A DNA stretch of 21,382 nt from positions 1-21,382 of the forward strand of contig URYG01000027.1 in NCBI GenBank assembly GCA_900551985.1, read 5' to 3'. Below are positions 15,601 to 21,382 of this stretch, piece by piece. A model generated the notes under the pieces. That model made no database searches, was not told the DNA's origin, and saw only the letters and a list, made by a program, of their open reading frames with translations. Made by a program: the position numbers and the translations under genes. Each line of letters opens with the position of its first letter. Position 1 is the stretch's first letter. This stretch comes from an uncultured Prevotella sp. Its GTDB lineage: Bacteria > Bacteroidota > Bacteroidia > Bacteroidales > Bacteroidaceae.

Positions 15601-15788
15601 GTTATACACTTCCTAAGTCGGCACTTGAATTCCTTCATGTCAACAAGGTACGTGTTTACTACTCTTGCGAGAACCTGTTCACAATCGACAATCTCGACAT
15701 CAACGTGGATCCAGAGGCAACCAGTCAGCGACTCAGCTCTTATCCATTGCTCCGCACTCACTCATTCGGTTTGAGCGTAACATTCTAA
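12684..15788 (+). CDS. SusC/RagA-family TonB-linked outer-membrane protein (complete)
   Basis: This 1034-residue TonB-dependent porin moves glycans (or peptides) through the outer membrane using the TonB/ExbBD energy system. It has a Sec signal peptide (cleavage likely after SPAFA, ~residue 28) and a carboxypeptidase-D-regulatory-like domain (~50-115: VATGRVVDNQGEPLIGVTV, then GNFSLSL). The TonB-box region NEVVVVGYGTQKK is at ~127-139. A plug domain follows with GVTISGTNGAPGMDSGSINV, ILIDGVESG and ESISVLKDAASAAIYGSKAA, then the beta-barrel, ending SFGLSVTF with a terminal Phe. No extra N-terminal STN or anti-sigma-interaction domain is visible, so ECF-sigma trans-envelope signalling is not supported. 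Its SusD partner starts 21 bases later. The substrate is unknown; no glycoside hydrolase is encoded alongside. Confidence 0.97.
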   Translation: MSKNMKPKDQMKTALLICALTSMSPAFANGTMVKADNLNRPTTSIQQQKKVATGRVVDNQGEPLIGVTVMEVGTSNGTVTDLDGNFSLSLKNPNGKITISYIGFNPQTLTAASNMQITMKSEDKELNEVVVVGYGTQKKVNLTGSVSSVDSKALESRPIQNVQSGLQGMMPGVTISGTNGAPGMDSGSINVRGVGTLNSSSPYILIDGVESGTMSSLDPNDIESISVLKDAASAAIYGSKAANGVILITTKRGKSGKPQVSYNGYVSVQNPTSLIDRLDSYEYAHMLNDALESEGKAKKFTSEEEINALPNTDWYDLAYKTGSLQHHNVSVNGATESVNYLASVGYLKQSGILPHAGREQVNGRTNLEMKINSRLTARLNLAYIKNDYTDPSSAYAGGGSDQIIRQLNLISPWITARYDDGTWGTISDGSPIAWLDNDLKVYRRNTNFTGLFGVDYKIIDGLVAKLSASYVNNNQNYDYFQKFFVYNENKKTDPNFHQEQVSKWERKTFEALLNYNKTFGQHTVGALAGWHAEAFDSKYWYTYRKNFPNNNVTDINAGDVSTQQAQGNTRELNMLSWFGRVNYDFAGRYLFEANLRADASSRFADGHRWGYFPSFSAGWRVSEEAFMEGTKSWLSNFKIRGSWGQLGNQEALSDYYPAINTYSINAKYAFDGKVTSGYYQSSYKINTITWEKATTWGVGVDLGFLDNKITASVDYYNRLTDGILISVDAPYEFALGSYLDNVGQMRNQGFEMSLNYNDKFGEVTVGAGLNVAYNKNKIESMPGKGYVGTGYNQRNATGQEFNSYYVYKADGFFQSDAEAEEYMNKYWPADGSKGACPFSGGKFKAGDLKYADINGDGKIDAENDRFYAGSSVPRWTFGLNLNAAWKGFDLSLFFNGQFKAYRYFDAYEVEGAFVGDSSHPATIWRDSWTYNKSNPKMPRLFTDTNSPSSSRNVISTFWLKNVSYCRLKNLQLGYTLPKSALEFLHVNKVRVYYSCENLFTIDNLDINVDPEATSQRLSSYPLLRTHSFGLSVTF

Positions 15789-15809
15789 TAACTTAAAAAG
15801 GATATTATC

Positions 15810-17471
15810 ATGAGAAATCTTAAGAAATATATATTCATCGGCATGACCGCCCTCTTGGCAACCTCATGCTCCGATTTCCTCGATACAGCCCCAAAGGATG
15901 CCCTTTCACCTGTCAGCACCTGGCAGACTCAGGAAGATGCAGACAAGTTCCTCGTTGGCTGTTACAACAACTGGCAAGACCAGTACAACTCAGGTTGGGG
16001 TTGGGATGGCTTCCTCCTGTATTGGGATGGTACAAGTGACTTCGGTTACGACCAGTTCCCTTGGGAAGGTTATACTGCCATCGGTAATGGTACATTGACC
16101 GCATCCAGCGGTAGAGACTGGTACGACTTCTCACGCATCCGCCGCGTCAACGAGTTGTTAGCTAACGTAGATAAGTGTAACATGTCAGAAGCTGCCAAGA
16201 AGGATATCAAGGCTCAGGCTCGCTGGATCCGCGCTTACCGCTACTTCTTGATGAACTGGAACTATGGTGGTGTGCCTCTCATCGAAAGCTATGCTACTGC
16301 AGAGGAAGCTATGGTACCTCGCAATACCGAGCAGGAGGTAAAGGAGTATATCGAGAAAGAACTCGACGAGTTGGTAAACGATATCAATGTAACTCCTGCA
16401 GCCCGTGGTCGCATCGCCAAGGGTGCTGCTTTGGCTCTCCGCATGCGCGAGGCTCTCTATTATGGAGACTATGCTACTGCTAAGGATCGTGCTGAGAAGA
16501 TCATTGCATTGAACCAGTATGAGTTGGATCCAGACTATGCTAACCTGTTCAATGTAGCTGGTCAGGATTCCAAGGAAATCATCCTTGCTGTACAGGCTGT
16601 AGAAAACGACTACTATAACGATGTGATTGGCCGTATGTACAACAACGCCGATGGTGGTTGGTCTTCTATCGTTCCTAGCTACGGTTTGATCGATACCTAC
16701 GAGATGGCAAACGGTTTGACCAAGGACGAGCCGGGTTCCGGCTATGATCCTACCCATCCATTCAACAACCGCGACCCACGTATGGCTATGACTGTCATCT
16801 ATCCGGGTTGTGACTACATCAACGGTAATGGTAAGGAAGCCATCTTCAACACGCTCGACAAGACGATTGATGGAGCTGCCAATGCCAACTATTATCTCGC
16901 TGCCAACAACAGTTCAAAGACTGGTTTGACATGGGCTAAGTACCTGGCGCCTATGAACCAGTATCCTGACATCTGGAACACCACCTGTCAGCCTATCGTC
17001 TTCCGCTATGCAGAAGTATTGCTTACTTACTGTGAGGCAGAGAATGAATTGAATGGTCCTTCTGCTCAGGTTTACACTTACCTGAATATGGTTCGTAACC
17101 GTGTAGGAATGCCTAATGTGGATGAAGCTAAGTACAATACCAAGGAGAAGCTCCGCGAGTTGATTCGTCGCGAGCGTGGTGTTGAGTTCGCAGGTGAAGG
17201 TATCCGCCGTGCAGATATTCTACGCTGGAAGGATGCCAGTGGCAAGATGTTGGCAGAGACCTTGCTGAACTGCACATTGGAGCGTCAGGTTGGTACCGTG
17301 AGCATGGACAAGTCTGTGGCTCCTGGTATGCGTGCCACTATCGATGTAAATGCTTCTGCAGCAGACAAGAAGATTGAGGATCGCGTATTCAAGACTACCA
17401 ACCGTTATCTCCCTATCCCACAGGGTGCACGTGATGCTAACTTGCAGTTGAAGCAGAACGACGGTTATTAA
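15810..17471 (+). CDS. SusD/RagB-family nutrient-binding outer-membrane lipoprotein
   Basis: This 553-residue surface lipoprotein forms the lid of the preceding SusC. The signal peptide MRNLKKYIFIGMTALLATSC puts the lipidated Cys at residue 20, followed by the typical SDFLDTAPKDALSP. The family helical core is visible in IKAQARWIRAYRYFLMNWNY followed by GGVPLI (~132-157), GRIAKGAALALRMREALYYGDY (~200-221), FRYAEVLLTYCEAENEL (~395-411) and RRERGVEFAGEGIRRADILRW (~453-473). It ends with YLPIPQGARDANLQLKQNDGY. The N-terminal third is rich in Trp, including a dense cluster around residues 64-74, compatible with carbohydrate stacking, but binding residues cannot be assigned. A strong terminator ends the operon ~50 bases later. 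Confidence 0.96.
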   Translation: MRNLKKYIFIGMTALLATSCSDFLDTAPKDALSPVSTWQTQEDADKFLVGCYNNWQDQYNSGWGWDGFLLYWDGTSDFGYDQFPWEGYTAIGNGTLTASSGRDWYDFSRIRRVNELLANVDKCNMSEAAKKDIKAQARWIRAYRYFLMNWNYGGVPLIESYATAEEAMVPRNTEQEVKEYIEKELDELVNDINVTPAARGRIAKGAALALRMREALYYGDYATAKDRAEKIIALNQYELDPDYANLFNVAGQDSKEIILAVQAVENDYYNDVIGRMYNNADGGWSSIVPSYGLIDTYEMANGLTKDEPGSGYDPTHPFNNRDPRMAMTVIYPGCDYINGNGKEAIFNTLDKTIDGAANANYYLAANNSSKTGLTWAKYLAPMNQYPDIWNTTCQPIVFRYAEVLLTYCEAENELNGPSAQVYTYLNMVRNRVGMPNVDEAKYNTKEKLRELIRRERGVEFAGEGIRRADILRWKDASGKMLAETLLNCTLERQVGTVSMDKSVAPGMRATIDVNASAADKKIEDRVFKTTNRYLPIPQGARDANLQLKQNDGY

Positions 17472-17480
17472 AAACAAAAA

Positions 17481-17515
17481 GTACTGAGTGCATCATTCCA
17501 AAAAGTACTCAGTAC
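17481..17515. repeat. GTACTGAGT/ACTCAGTAC inverted repeat
   Basis: A perfect 9-bp inverted repeat (17481-17489 and 17507-17515) with a 17-base loop, just after the susD stop. There is no T-tract, and a much better terminator follows. It may protect the mRNA 3' end or be incidental. Confidence 0.55.
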
Positions 17516-17523
17516 TCATCAAT

Positions 17524-17578
17524 AAAAAAAGACCACCATCTGAGTTGAATATCAAACTCAAATGGTGGTCTTTTTTTA
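17524..17578. terminator. Terminator of the second susCD operon (bidirectional form)
   Basis: A7 plus GACCACCAT (17524-17539) pairs with ATGGTGGTC plus T7. A second GAGTT/AACTC stem sits inside the loop. The A and T tracts on both sides would let it work on either strand. Confidence 0.93.
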
Positions 17579-17590
17579 TATTGATATCTT

Positions 17591-17605
17591 TATTCCCACT
17601 CAATT
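17591..17605 (-). repeat. Left copy of the guaA 3'-end att core
   Basis: TATTCCCACTCAATT is identical, in the same orientation, to 19125-19139 at the 3' end of guaA. On the minus strand it encodes I-E-W-E followed by TAA. The two copies bound a 1.55-kb segment holding the abi gene, as att repeats bound an integrated element. Confidence 0.72.
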
Positions 17606-17680
17606 ATACTCTATAGCTGATATTTAGAGGTTAGCTATTATCTAGGATAGTTATCGGAGACCATTCCTACAAGGTTTCCT

Positions 17681-17708
17681 CTAGGCTCAGCATCTCTGCT
17701 GAGCCTAG
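17681..17708. repeat. Perfect 12-bp hairpin
   Basis: CTAGGCTCAGCA (17681-17692) and TGCTGAGCCTAG (17697-17708) pair around TCTC. It has no T-tract on either strand and lies just outside the duplicated guaA flank. Confidence 0.7.
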
Positions 17709-17717
17709 TCAGCAAAG

Positions 17718-17761
17718 CCCCTAACTTATTGAGTTTAAATTAATTCATCTTTATTTAAGTG
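17718..17761. repeat. 44-bp direct repeat, left copy (guaA downstream flank)
   Basis: 43 of 44 bases match 19060-19103, the region just downstream of guaA; the first 39 are identical. It shows that not only the guaA coding end but also its flank was duplicated, on the left of the abi gene. Confidence 0.9.
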
Positions 17762-17848
17762 GCTATTCATCACCCATCACACCTACTGAACAGGACGATA
17801 GAAAGCAATACTGCACCAGTCTGCGTCTTAGCCTCAGCATTGAAAACC
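17762..17848 (-). pseudogene. Decayed guaA remnant
   Basis: Three short blocks match guaA in order and orientation: 17767-17791 is identical to 19314-19338 (25 bp), 17799-17811 to 19345-19357 (13 bp), and 17814-17848 to 19795-19829 (one mismatch). Two internal stretches are missing: the guaA 3' end (about 19104-19313) and about 19358-19794. The second deletion joins at two similar 10-mers, ACCAGCCTGC and ACCAGTCTGC, suggesting slippage between short repeats. Read as protein it gives VFNAEAKTQTGA joined to VLLS, then shifts frame and stops. It is non-functional and marks a former second guaA copy. Confidence 0.85.
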
Positions 17849-17952
17849 ACTTTGTTTGGTTGACAAAGTAAGATTTTAAGGTCCTATTTAACATTATTAA
17901 ATATAAATATATCAAAGAAATCCACTTTTGCGTGATTTTTCTTGCTAAAAAG

Positions 17953-17983
17953 TTTGTTTTATCAATGATTATTCGTATCTTTG
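17953..17983 (+). promoter_or_regulatory. Bacteroidota-type promoter of the abi locus
   Basis: TTTG (17953-17956), exactly 19 bases, then TATCTTTG (17976-17983). The start is expected at about 17988, exactly where the structured leader begins. Confidence 0.85.
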
Positions 17984-17987
17984 CAGC

Positions 17988-18038
17988 ACGAGAACCCGCC
18001 AAGCCTCTCAACGATGCTCAAATGTGCGGGTCGTTTTT
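17988..18038 (+). ncRNA. Structured leader RNA upstream of the Abi_2 gene (abiF-RNA-like)
   Basis: About 50 nt between the promoter and the abi start. ACCCGC (17994-17999) pairs with GCGGGT (18026-18031), and ACG (17988-17990) with CGT (18032-18034), leaving a bulge. GAGA (17990-17993) can pair with TCTC (18006-18009) in the loop, a possible pseudoknot. A T5 run follows the stem, then GTTTT, so most transcripts could end here and only read-through would express the protein. A conserved 'abiF RNA' upstream of Abi_2/AbiF genes has been described from comparative genomics; identity with it is inferred from position and form only. Confidence 0.62.
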
Positions 18039-18051
18039 GTTTTATAGATAT

Positions 18052-18954
18052 ATGGCAACAAAAATTCCGTTTATAAAAACATATTCCACAACCAAAGAGT
18101 TAGTACAGCTACTCAAAACAAGAGGTATGGAGATTACCGATGAGGAAAAGGCTCAGCATTATCTTTCACACATCGGTTACTATCGTTTGTCTGCCTATAT
18201 GTACCCTCTACTTTCTATTCCCAAGGAGCAACATCTATTCAAACAAGGAGTAACTTTCGGTAAGGTAATGATGTTGTATCGCTTTGACAAGAAGCTACGC
18301 CTACTATTATTCAATGAAATTGAAAAGATAGAAGTTGCAGTACGTTGCGCCATCGTGAACTTTGGAACGGAAATGACAGGCAACCCTTTTTGGATGACTG
18401 ATGGCAACAATTTCTCAAATCCGTCCAAGTTCAATCGCTCTATACGCCTTGTAGAAGATGAACTGAACCATACAAAAGAGGATTTCATCAACCATTTTAA
18501 AGAGACATATACCAATCAGTACCCACCTTCATGGATGCTGACAGAAATATTGCCATTTGGTGTAATCACCAATATTTATTCTAACATCAAGAATAAGAAG
18601 ATAAAGAAGCGTATCGCACAGTCATTTGGCTTGCAAGTTGCACCTTTTGAATCTTGGCTTACCGTTATCACAGTAACAAGAAACTCATGTTGTCATCATG
18701 CACGTGTATGGAATAGGGTATTCTCCATCCGTGCTACCATGCCAATCAGAATGTCACGTCCTTGGATTACCTTGCCAACGGATCCTTTGAAAGTGTACTT
18801 TGACATGTGCATCATCAAGTACTTCCTTGACATTATATCTCCAAACAATGATATGCTTGATAAGATGAACAAACTTTTTGCTACGTTTCCAGAAATAGAT
18901 AAGGCTGCCCTTGGTTTTCCTTCTGGTTGGGAAAACGAACCACTGTGGCAATAA
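18052..18954 (+). CDS. Abi_2 (AbiD/AbiF-family) abortive-infection protein with HEPN RNase motif
   Basis: This 300-residue protein starts at the ATG at 18052; a longer frame to 17932 would run through the promoter and leader RNA, so it is rejected. It opens MATKIPFIKTYSTTKELVQL, then LKTRGMEITDEEKAQHYLSH followed by IGYYRLSAYMYPL (22-53), the Abi_2 family start. FDKKLRLLLFNEIEKIEVAV (78-97) is the central helix. The HEPN catalytic motif is intact as RNSCCHHARVWNR (210-222), with Arg210 and His215 forming R-N-x3-H. AbiD/AbiF proteins stop phage growth, and HEPN proteins are metal-independent RNases, so RNA cleavage in the cytoplasm is expected. The gene sits alone inside a duplicated guaA 3'-end segment, and its codon use is more AT-rich than its neighbours, which suggests horizontal transfer. 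The target is unknown. Confidence 0.9.
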   Translation: MATKIPFIKTYSTTKELVQLLKTRGMEITDEEKAQHYLSHIGYYRLSAYMYPLLSIPKEQHLFKQGVTFGKVMMLYRFDKKLRLLLFNEIEKIEVAVRCAIVNFGTEMTGNPFWMTDGNNFSNPSKFNRSIRLVEDELNHTKEDFINHFKETYTNQYPPSWMLTEILPFGVITNIYSNIKNKKIKKRIAQSFGLQVAPFESWLTVITVTRNSCCHHARVWNRVFSIRATMPIRMSRPWITLPTDPLKVYFDMCIIKYFLDIISPNNDMLDKMNKLFATFPEIDKAALGFPSGWENEPLWQ

Positions 18955-19021
18955 AAGGCATATAGAGTGTTTGCTATAAACCCCAAAGTTGATGATGATT
19001 TTGAGGATTTTATACAAGAAA

Positions 19022-19063
19022 GGGGATTTGTTGACAATCAGCAATTTATGTCAACGAATCCCC
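19022..19063. terminator. 15-bp hairpin between abi and guaA (shared terminator)
   Basis: GGGGATTTGTTGACA (19022-19036) pairs with TGTCAACGAATCCCC (19049-19063), with one G-T pair and a 12-base loop. On the minus strand TTTCTTGTAT follows, fitting a guaA terminator; on the plus strand the tail is weaker. Confidence 0.7.
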
Positions 19064-19103
19064 TAACTTATTGAGTTTAAATTAATTCATCTTTATTTGA
19101 GTG
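19060..19103. repeat. 44-bp direct repeat, right copy (guaA downstream flank)
   Basis: This is the partner of 17718-17761, 1342 bp away. Its first bases form the foot of the guaA terminator hairpin; the left copy keeps only that foot. Confidence 0.9.
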
Positions 19104-19123
19104 TGGGTTTATCGGCATTCCGA

Positions 19124-20734
19124 CTATTCCCACTCAATTGTCGAAGGTGGTTTTGAAGAGATATCATAGCAAACGCGGTTAACGCCCTTAACCTTGTTGA
19201 TGATCTCATTACTTACCTTAGCCATGAAGTCGTATGGAAGATGAGCCCAGTCGGCAGTCATCGCATCAGTACTTGTTACGGCACGCAATGCAACTGGATG
19301 CTCGTAAGTACGCTCATCACCCATCACACCTACTGAACGAACAGTAGAAAGCAATACGGTACCAGCCTGCCAGATCTGATCGTAGAGAGAAACCTCGATC
19401 TCGCCATTCTGCATATCAGCAGGAACACCGGCAGCCAGGACGCGGCGAGCTTCCTCACCACTCAACTTCACCTTATACTCACGCAAGCCACGGATATAGA
19501 TATCATCAGCATCCTGGAGAATGCGTACCTTCTCTGGAGTGATATCACCCAAGATACGAACAGCCAAACCAGGACCAGGGAATGGATGACGGGTAATCAG
19601 GTGCTCAGGCATACCCATAGAGCGACCTACTCGACGAACCTCGTCCTTGAACAACCACTTCAGAGGCTCGCACAACTGAAGGTTCATCTCCTTAGGAAGA
19701 CCACCTACGTTGTGATGGCTCTTGATCACCTTACCGGTGATGTTCAAACTCTCGATACGGTCTGGATAGATAGTACCCTGAGCCAACCACTTGGCACCAG
19801 TCTGCTTCTTAGCCTCAGCATTGAAAACCTCTACGAAGTCGCGGCCGATAATCTTACGCTTCTCCTCAGGGTCAGTAACACCAGCCAAATCAGCGAAGAA
19901 CTTTTCAGAAGCATCAACACCAATCACGTTCAAGCCCAAGCACTTGTAATCCTCCATTACATCACGGAACTCATTCTTTCTGAGCATACCATGATCTACG
20001 AAGATACAGGTGAGGTTCTTGCCGATAGCCTTGTTCAAGAGAACAGCAGCTACGCTGGAATCAACACCACCAGAAAGACCCAAGATAACCTTGTCGTCGC
20101 CCAACTGTTCCTTCAACTCTGCTACCGTAGTCTCAACGAAAGAGTCTGCACTCCAATCCTGCTTGCTACCGCAGATATCTACAACGAAGTTCTTCAGAAG
20201 CTGTGTACCCTGCAAAGAGTGGAACACCTCTGGGTGGAACTGTACTGCCCATACAGGCTGCTTGGTAGAAGCATAAGCAGCATACTTCACATTGGCTGTA
20301 GAAGCGATGCACTTATAGTCCTCTGGAATCGCAGTAATGGTATCACCATGACTCATCCAAACCTGAGAGTTCTCAATGAATCCCTTGAACAAAGGATTCT
20401 CCTTGTCGAACTGCTCCAAGTTAGCACGACCATACTCACGGCTGTCAGCAGCCTCTACCTTACCGCCCTGAGCGTAAGAGAGGAACTGAGCACCATAGCA
20501 GATACCGAGCACTGGGATGCGACCGATAAACTGGCTCAGATCTACCTTGAAAGCTTCCGGATCATGAACGGAATAAGGGCTACCGCTCAAAATGACACCA
20601 ATGACAGATGGGTCATCCTTTGGAAACTTGTTGTAAGGCATAATCTCGCAGAAGGTATCAAGTTCACGAACACGACGACCAATCAGCTGCGTGGTCTGTG
20701 AACCGAAATCCAAAATAATAATCTTCTGTTGCAT
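19124..20734 (-). CDS. guaA: GMP synthase (glutamine-hydrolysing)
   Basis: GuaA converts XMP to GMP using ATP and glutamine ammonia, the last step of guanine nucleotide synthesis. The 536-residue protein has both parts intact. The class I glutamine amidotransferase domain (1-190) has ILDFGSQTTQLIGRRVRE, the nucleophile Cys79 in GICYGAQ, and His167/Glu169 in QFHPEVFHS. The ATP pyrophosphatase has P-loop SGGVDSS at 221-227 and IFVDHGMLRKNE. The C-terminal dimerisation domain has RHPFPGPGLAVRILG and ends in PPSTIEWE. The last codons (19125-19139) are the att-like core found again at 17591. The nucleotidyltransferase gene ends 31 bases upstream, so cotranscription is likely. Confidence 0.98.
   Translation of the reverse strand: MQQKIIILDFGSQTTQLIGRRVRELDTFCEIMPYNKFPKDDPSVIGVILSGSPYSVHDPEAFKVDLSQFIGRIPVLGICYGAQFLSYAQGGKVEAADSREYGRANLEQFDKENPLFKGFIENSQVWMSHGDTITAIPEDYKCIASTANVKYAAYASTKQPVWAVQFHPEVFHSLQGTQLLKNFVVDICGSKQDWSADSFVETTVAELKEQLGDDKVILGLSGGVDSSVAAVLLNKAIGKNLTCIFVDHGMLRKNEFRDVMEDYKCLGLNVIGVDASEKFFADLAGVTDPEEKRKIIGRDFVEVFNAEAKKQTGAKWLAQGTIYPDRIESLNITGKVIKSHHNVGGLPKEMNLQLCEPLKWLFKDEVRRVGRSMGMPEHLITRHPFPGPGLAVRILGDITPEKVRILQDADDIYIRGLREYKVKLSGEEARRVLAAGVPADMQNGEIEVSLYDQIWQAGTVLLSTVRSVGVMGDERTYEHPVALRAVTSTDAMTADWAHLPYDFMAKVSNEIINKVKGVNRVCYDISSKPPSTIEWE
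19125..19139 (-). repeat. Right copy of the guaA 3'-end att core
   Basis: TATTCCCACTCAATT overlaps the last codons of guaA (I-E-W-E plus stop). The 3' end of guaA is a known integration hotspot for genomic islands. No integrase gene is present in the window. Confidence 0.72.
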
Positions 20735-20741
20735 ATTGTCT

Positions 20742-20773
20742 AATTTATAATTTATAATTTACAATTTATAATT
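20742..20773. repeat. Heptamer array (AATTTAT-type) upstream of guaA
   Basis: Four head-to-tail 7-bp units (AATTTAT, AATTTAT, AATTTAC, AATTTAT) and a partial fifth fill the whole spacer and run over the stop codon of the upstream gene. It parallels the period-7 array at 4005-4039. Confidence 0.8.
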
Positions 20774-21382
20774 CCTTCAGGAACTCCTCCGCCTCTTTCA
20801 GCGTTTCCTGCTTTCCCACATCCATCAACTTGAGGTCGTTTTTCACGTACCCCTCAATGCGCACCTTGTCACAGTTTCTGAGATAGAAGTCCATGATAGG
20901 GAACTTATCTGGTTCTTCTTCCATCAGCGGGAAGATAGTTGGAGCCACCATGTGAATACCGGAGAAAGCATACTTCTTATATTTTTTAGGGTCAAGATGC
21001 TGATAAGGACTCTTCACCTCACCCGTTTCAATATTCGTCCAACCCACCAGTCTCATCGTATCATCAAAGAGAAGATAGCGCTTGGTCTTGCGTTCACTTA
21101 CCAAGAGTCGGGCTGCCAATGGAGGTTCCTCAGCATCAGAAACCGAAGTTTCCAATAAATCCTGAGTCTCCATCTGATAGAACTTCTTCAGATCCACATT
21201 ACTGAGAATGTCCACATTATGTATCAGAACAGGCTCATGAGAATCAAAGAGAGGCCAGGCTTTCCGGATACCTCCACCCGTTTCGAGCAACTTATCCGTT
21301 TCATCGCTGATGCGGATGTCCATGCCGAGTCTTCGACTGTCGCAGCACGCACAATCCGGGCAGATATGAACCTTATAAGAAG
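20766..21382 (-). CDS. Sugar-phosphate nucleotidyltransferase family protein (5' end outside window)
   Basis: The frame is open to the window end, so the N terminus is missing, including the expected GxGTRL nucleotide-binding loop. The visible part from 21323 (MDIRISDETDKLLETGGGIRKA, then HNVDILSNVDL, and later KTKRYLLFDDTMRLVGWTN, YAFSGIHMVAPTIFPLM) is a clear nucleotidyltransferase of the mannose-1-phosphate guanylyltransferase or MurNAc-1-P uridylyltransferase kind. LLETGGGI and the NVDILSN metal-site segment are the diagnostic parts. The ~19 residues before 21323 read Cys-rich (ICPDCACC) rather than the expected NxHHF helix region, so a frameshift near 21325 or an unusual insert is possible. 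It lies 31 bases upstream of guaA in the same direction. The sugar substrate cannot be assigned. Confidence 0.87.
   Translation of the reverse strand, partial: SYKVHICPDCACCDSRRLGMDIRISDETDKLLETGGGIRKAWPLFDSHEPVLIHNVDILSNVDLKKFYQMETQDLLETSVSDAEEPPLAARLLVSERKTKRYLLFDDTMRLVGWTNIETGEVKSPYQHLDPKKYKKYAFSGIHMVAPTIFPLMEEEPDKFPIMDFYLRNCDKVRIEGYVKNDLKLMDVGKQETLKEAEEFLKEL

Larger units (their letters stand above)
17472..18051. other. 580-base region without an intact gene
   Basis: From left to right: a 9-bp hairpin (17481-17515), the susCD terminator (17524-17578), a copy of the guaA 3'-end att core (17591-17605), unassigned sequence (17606-17680), a perfect 12-bp hairpin (17681-17708), a guaA flank and guaA remnant (17718-17848), AT-rich sequence, the abi promoter (17953-17983), and a structured leader RNA (17988-18038). 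Confidence 0.75.

Noticed and set aside
17763..18011. 82-codon minus-strand frame ending in GVMGDE
   Set aside because: Its end is guaA remnant sequence and its start lies inside the abi promoter/leader on the other strand. It is not a real gene.
17932..18051. 40-codon N-terminal extension of the Abi_2 protein
   Set aside because: It overlaps the promoter boxes and the structured leader. The conserved family start is the ATG at 18052.
19586..20701. Long open frame (371 codons) on the plus strand opposite guaA
   Set aside because: It mirrors the guaA coding region, with no recognisable domain. It is a shadow of a strongly biased gene.

Overview
This window looks like a chromosomal piece of a Bacteroidota gut or oral commensal, most likely Prevotella/Segatella (genus inferred from protein style only). 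The evidence is two SusC/SusD outer-membrane pairs, the near absence of strong Shine-Dalgarno sites, and repeated matches to the Bacteroidota promoter form TTTG-N19-21-TAnnTTTG. No rRNA, tRNA, CRISPR array or intact insertion sequence was seen.

Layout. (1) 1-2288 (+): the C-terminal end of a SusC porin and its SusD lipoprotein, closed by a strong terminator. (2) 7306-2574 (-): a three-gene glycogen/alpha-glucan operon of debranching enzyme, GT-B glycogen-synthase-like transferase and a GH57 alpha-amylase-like protein. The GH57 protein appears to have lost both catalytic carboxylates. (3) 7527-8231 (+): a Crp/Fnr-type regulator, divergent from the operon and convergent with the next block across a 19-bp perfect hairpin. 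(4) 10204-8292 (-): miaA and a lipid kinase, with a promoter placed so close to miaA that its mRNA may be leaderless. (5) 11440-10409 (-): gapA. (6) 11858-12292 (+): mscL. (7) 12684-17471 (+): a complete SusC/SusD pair, preceded by a 22-bp-phased array of CCTTAAGG palindromes and a well-formed promoter. (8) 17591-19139: a small accessory segment at the 3' end of guaA. (9) 20734-19124 (-): guaA, and 21382-20766 (-): a truncated sugar-phosphate nucleotidyltransferase probably in the same transcript.

The accessory segment is the most interesting part. It is bounded by a 15-bp direct repeat of the guaA 3' end (which encodes IEWE), a sequence widely used as an integration site by genomic islands. 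It holds a decayed second copy of guaA fragments plus their downstream flank, and one cargo gene. The cargo is an Abi_2/AbiF-family protein of 300 aa with a HEPN RNase motif (RNxxxH). Directly upstream is its own promoter, followed by a compact, apparently self-terminating structured RNA with a possible pseudoknot. The arrangement matches an RNA-antitoxin/HEPN-toxin or phage-defence module of the abiF RNA type.

Working together: the glycan operon handles storage polysaccharide, gapA the lower glycolytic flux, and the SusCD pairs glycan import. The nearby Crp/Fnr-type protein could connect these to cell state, but nothing in the sequence proves that link.
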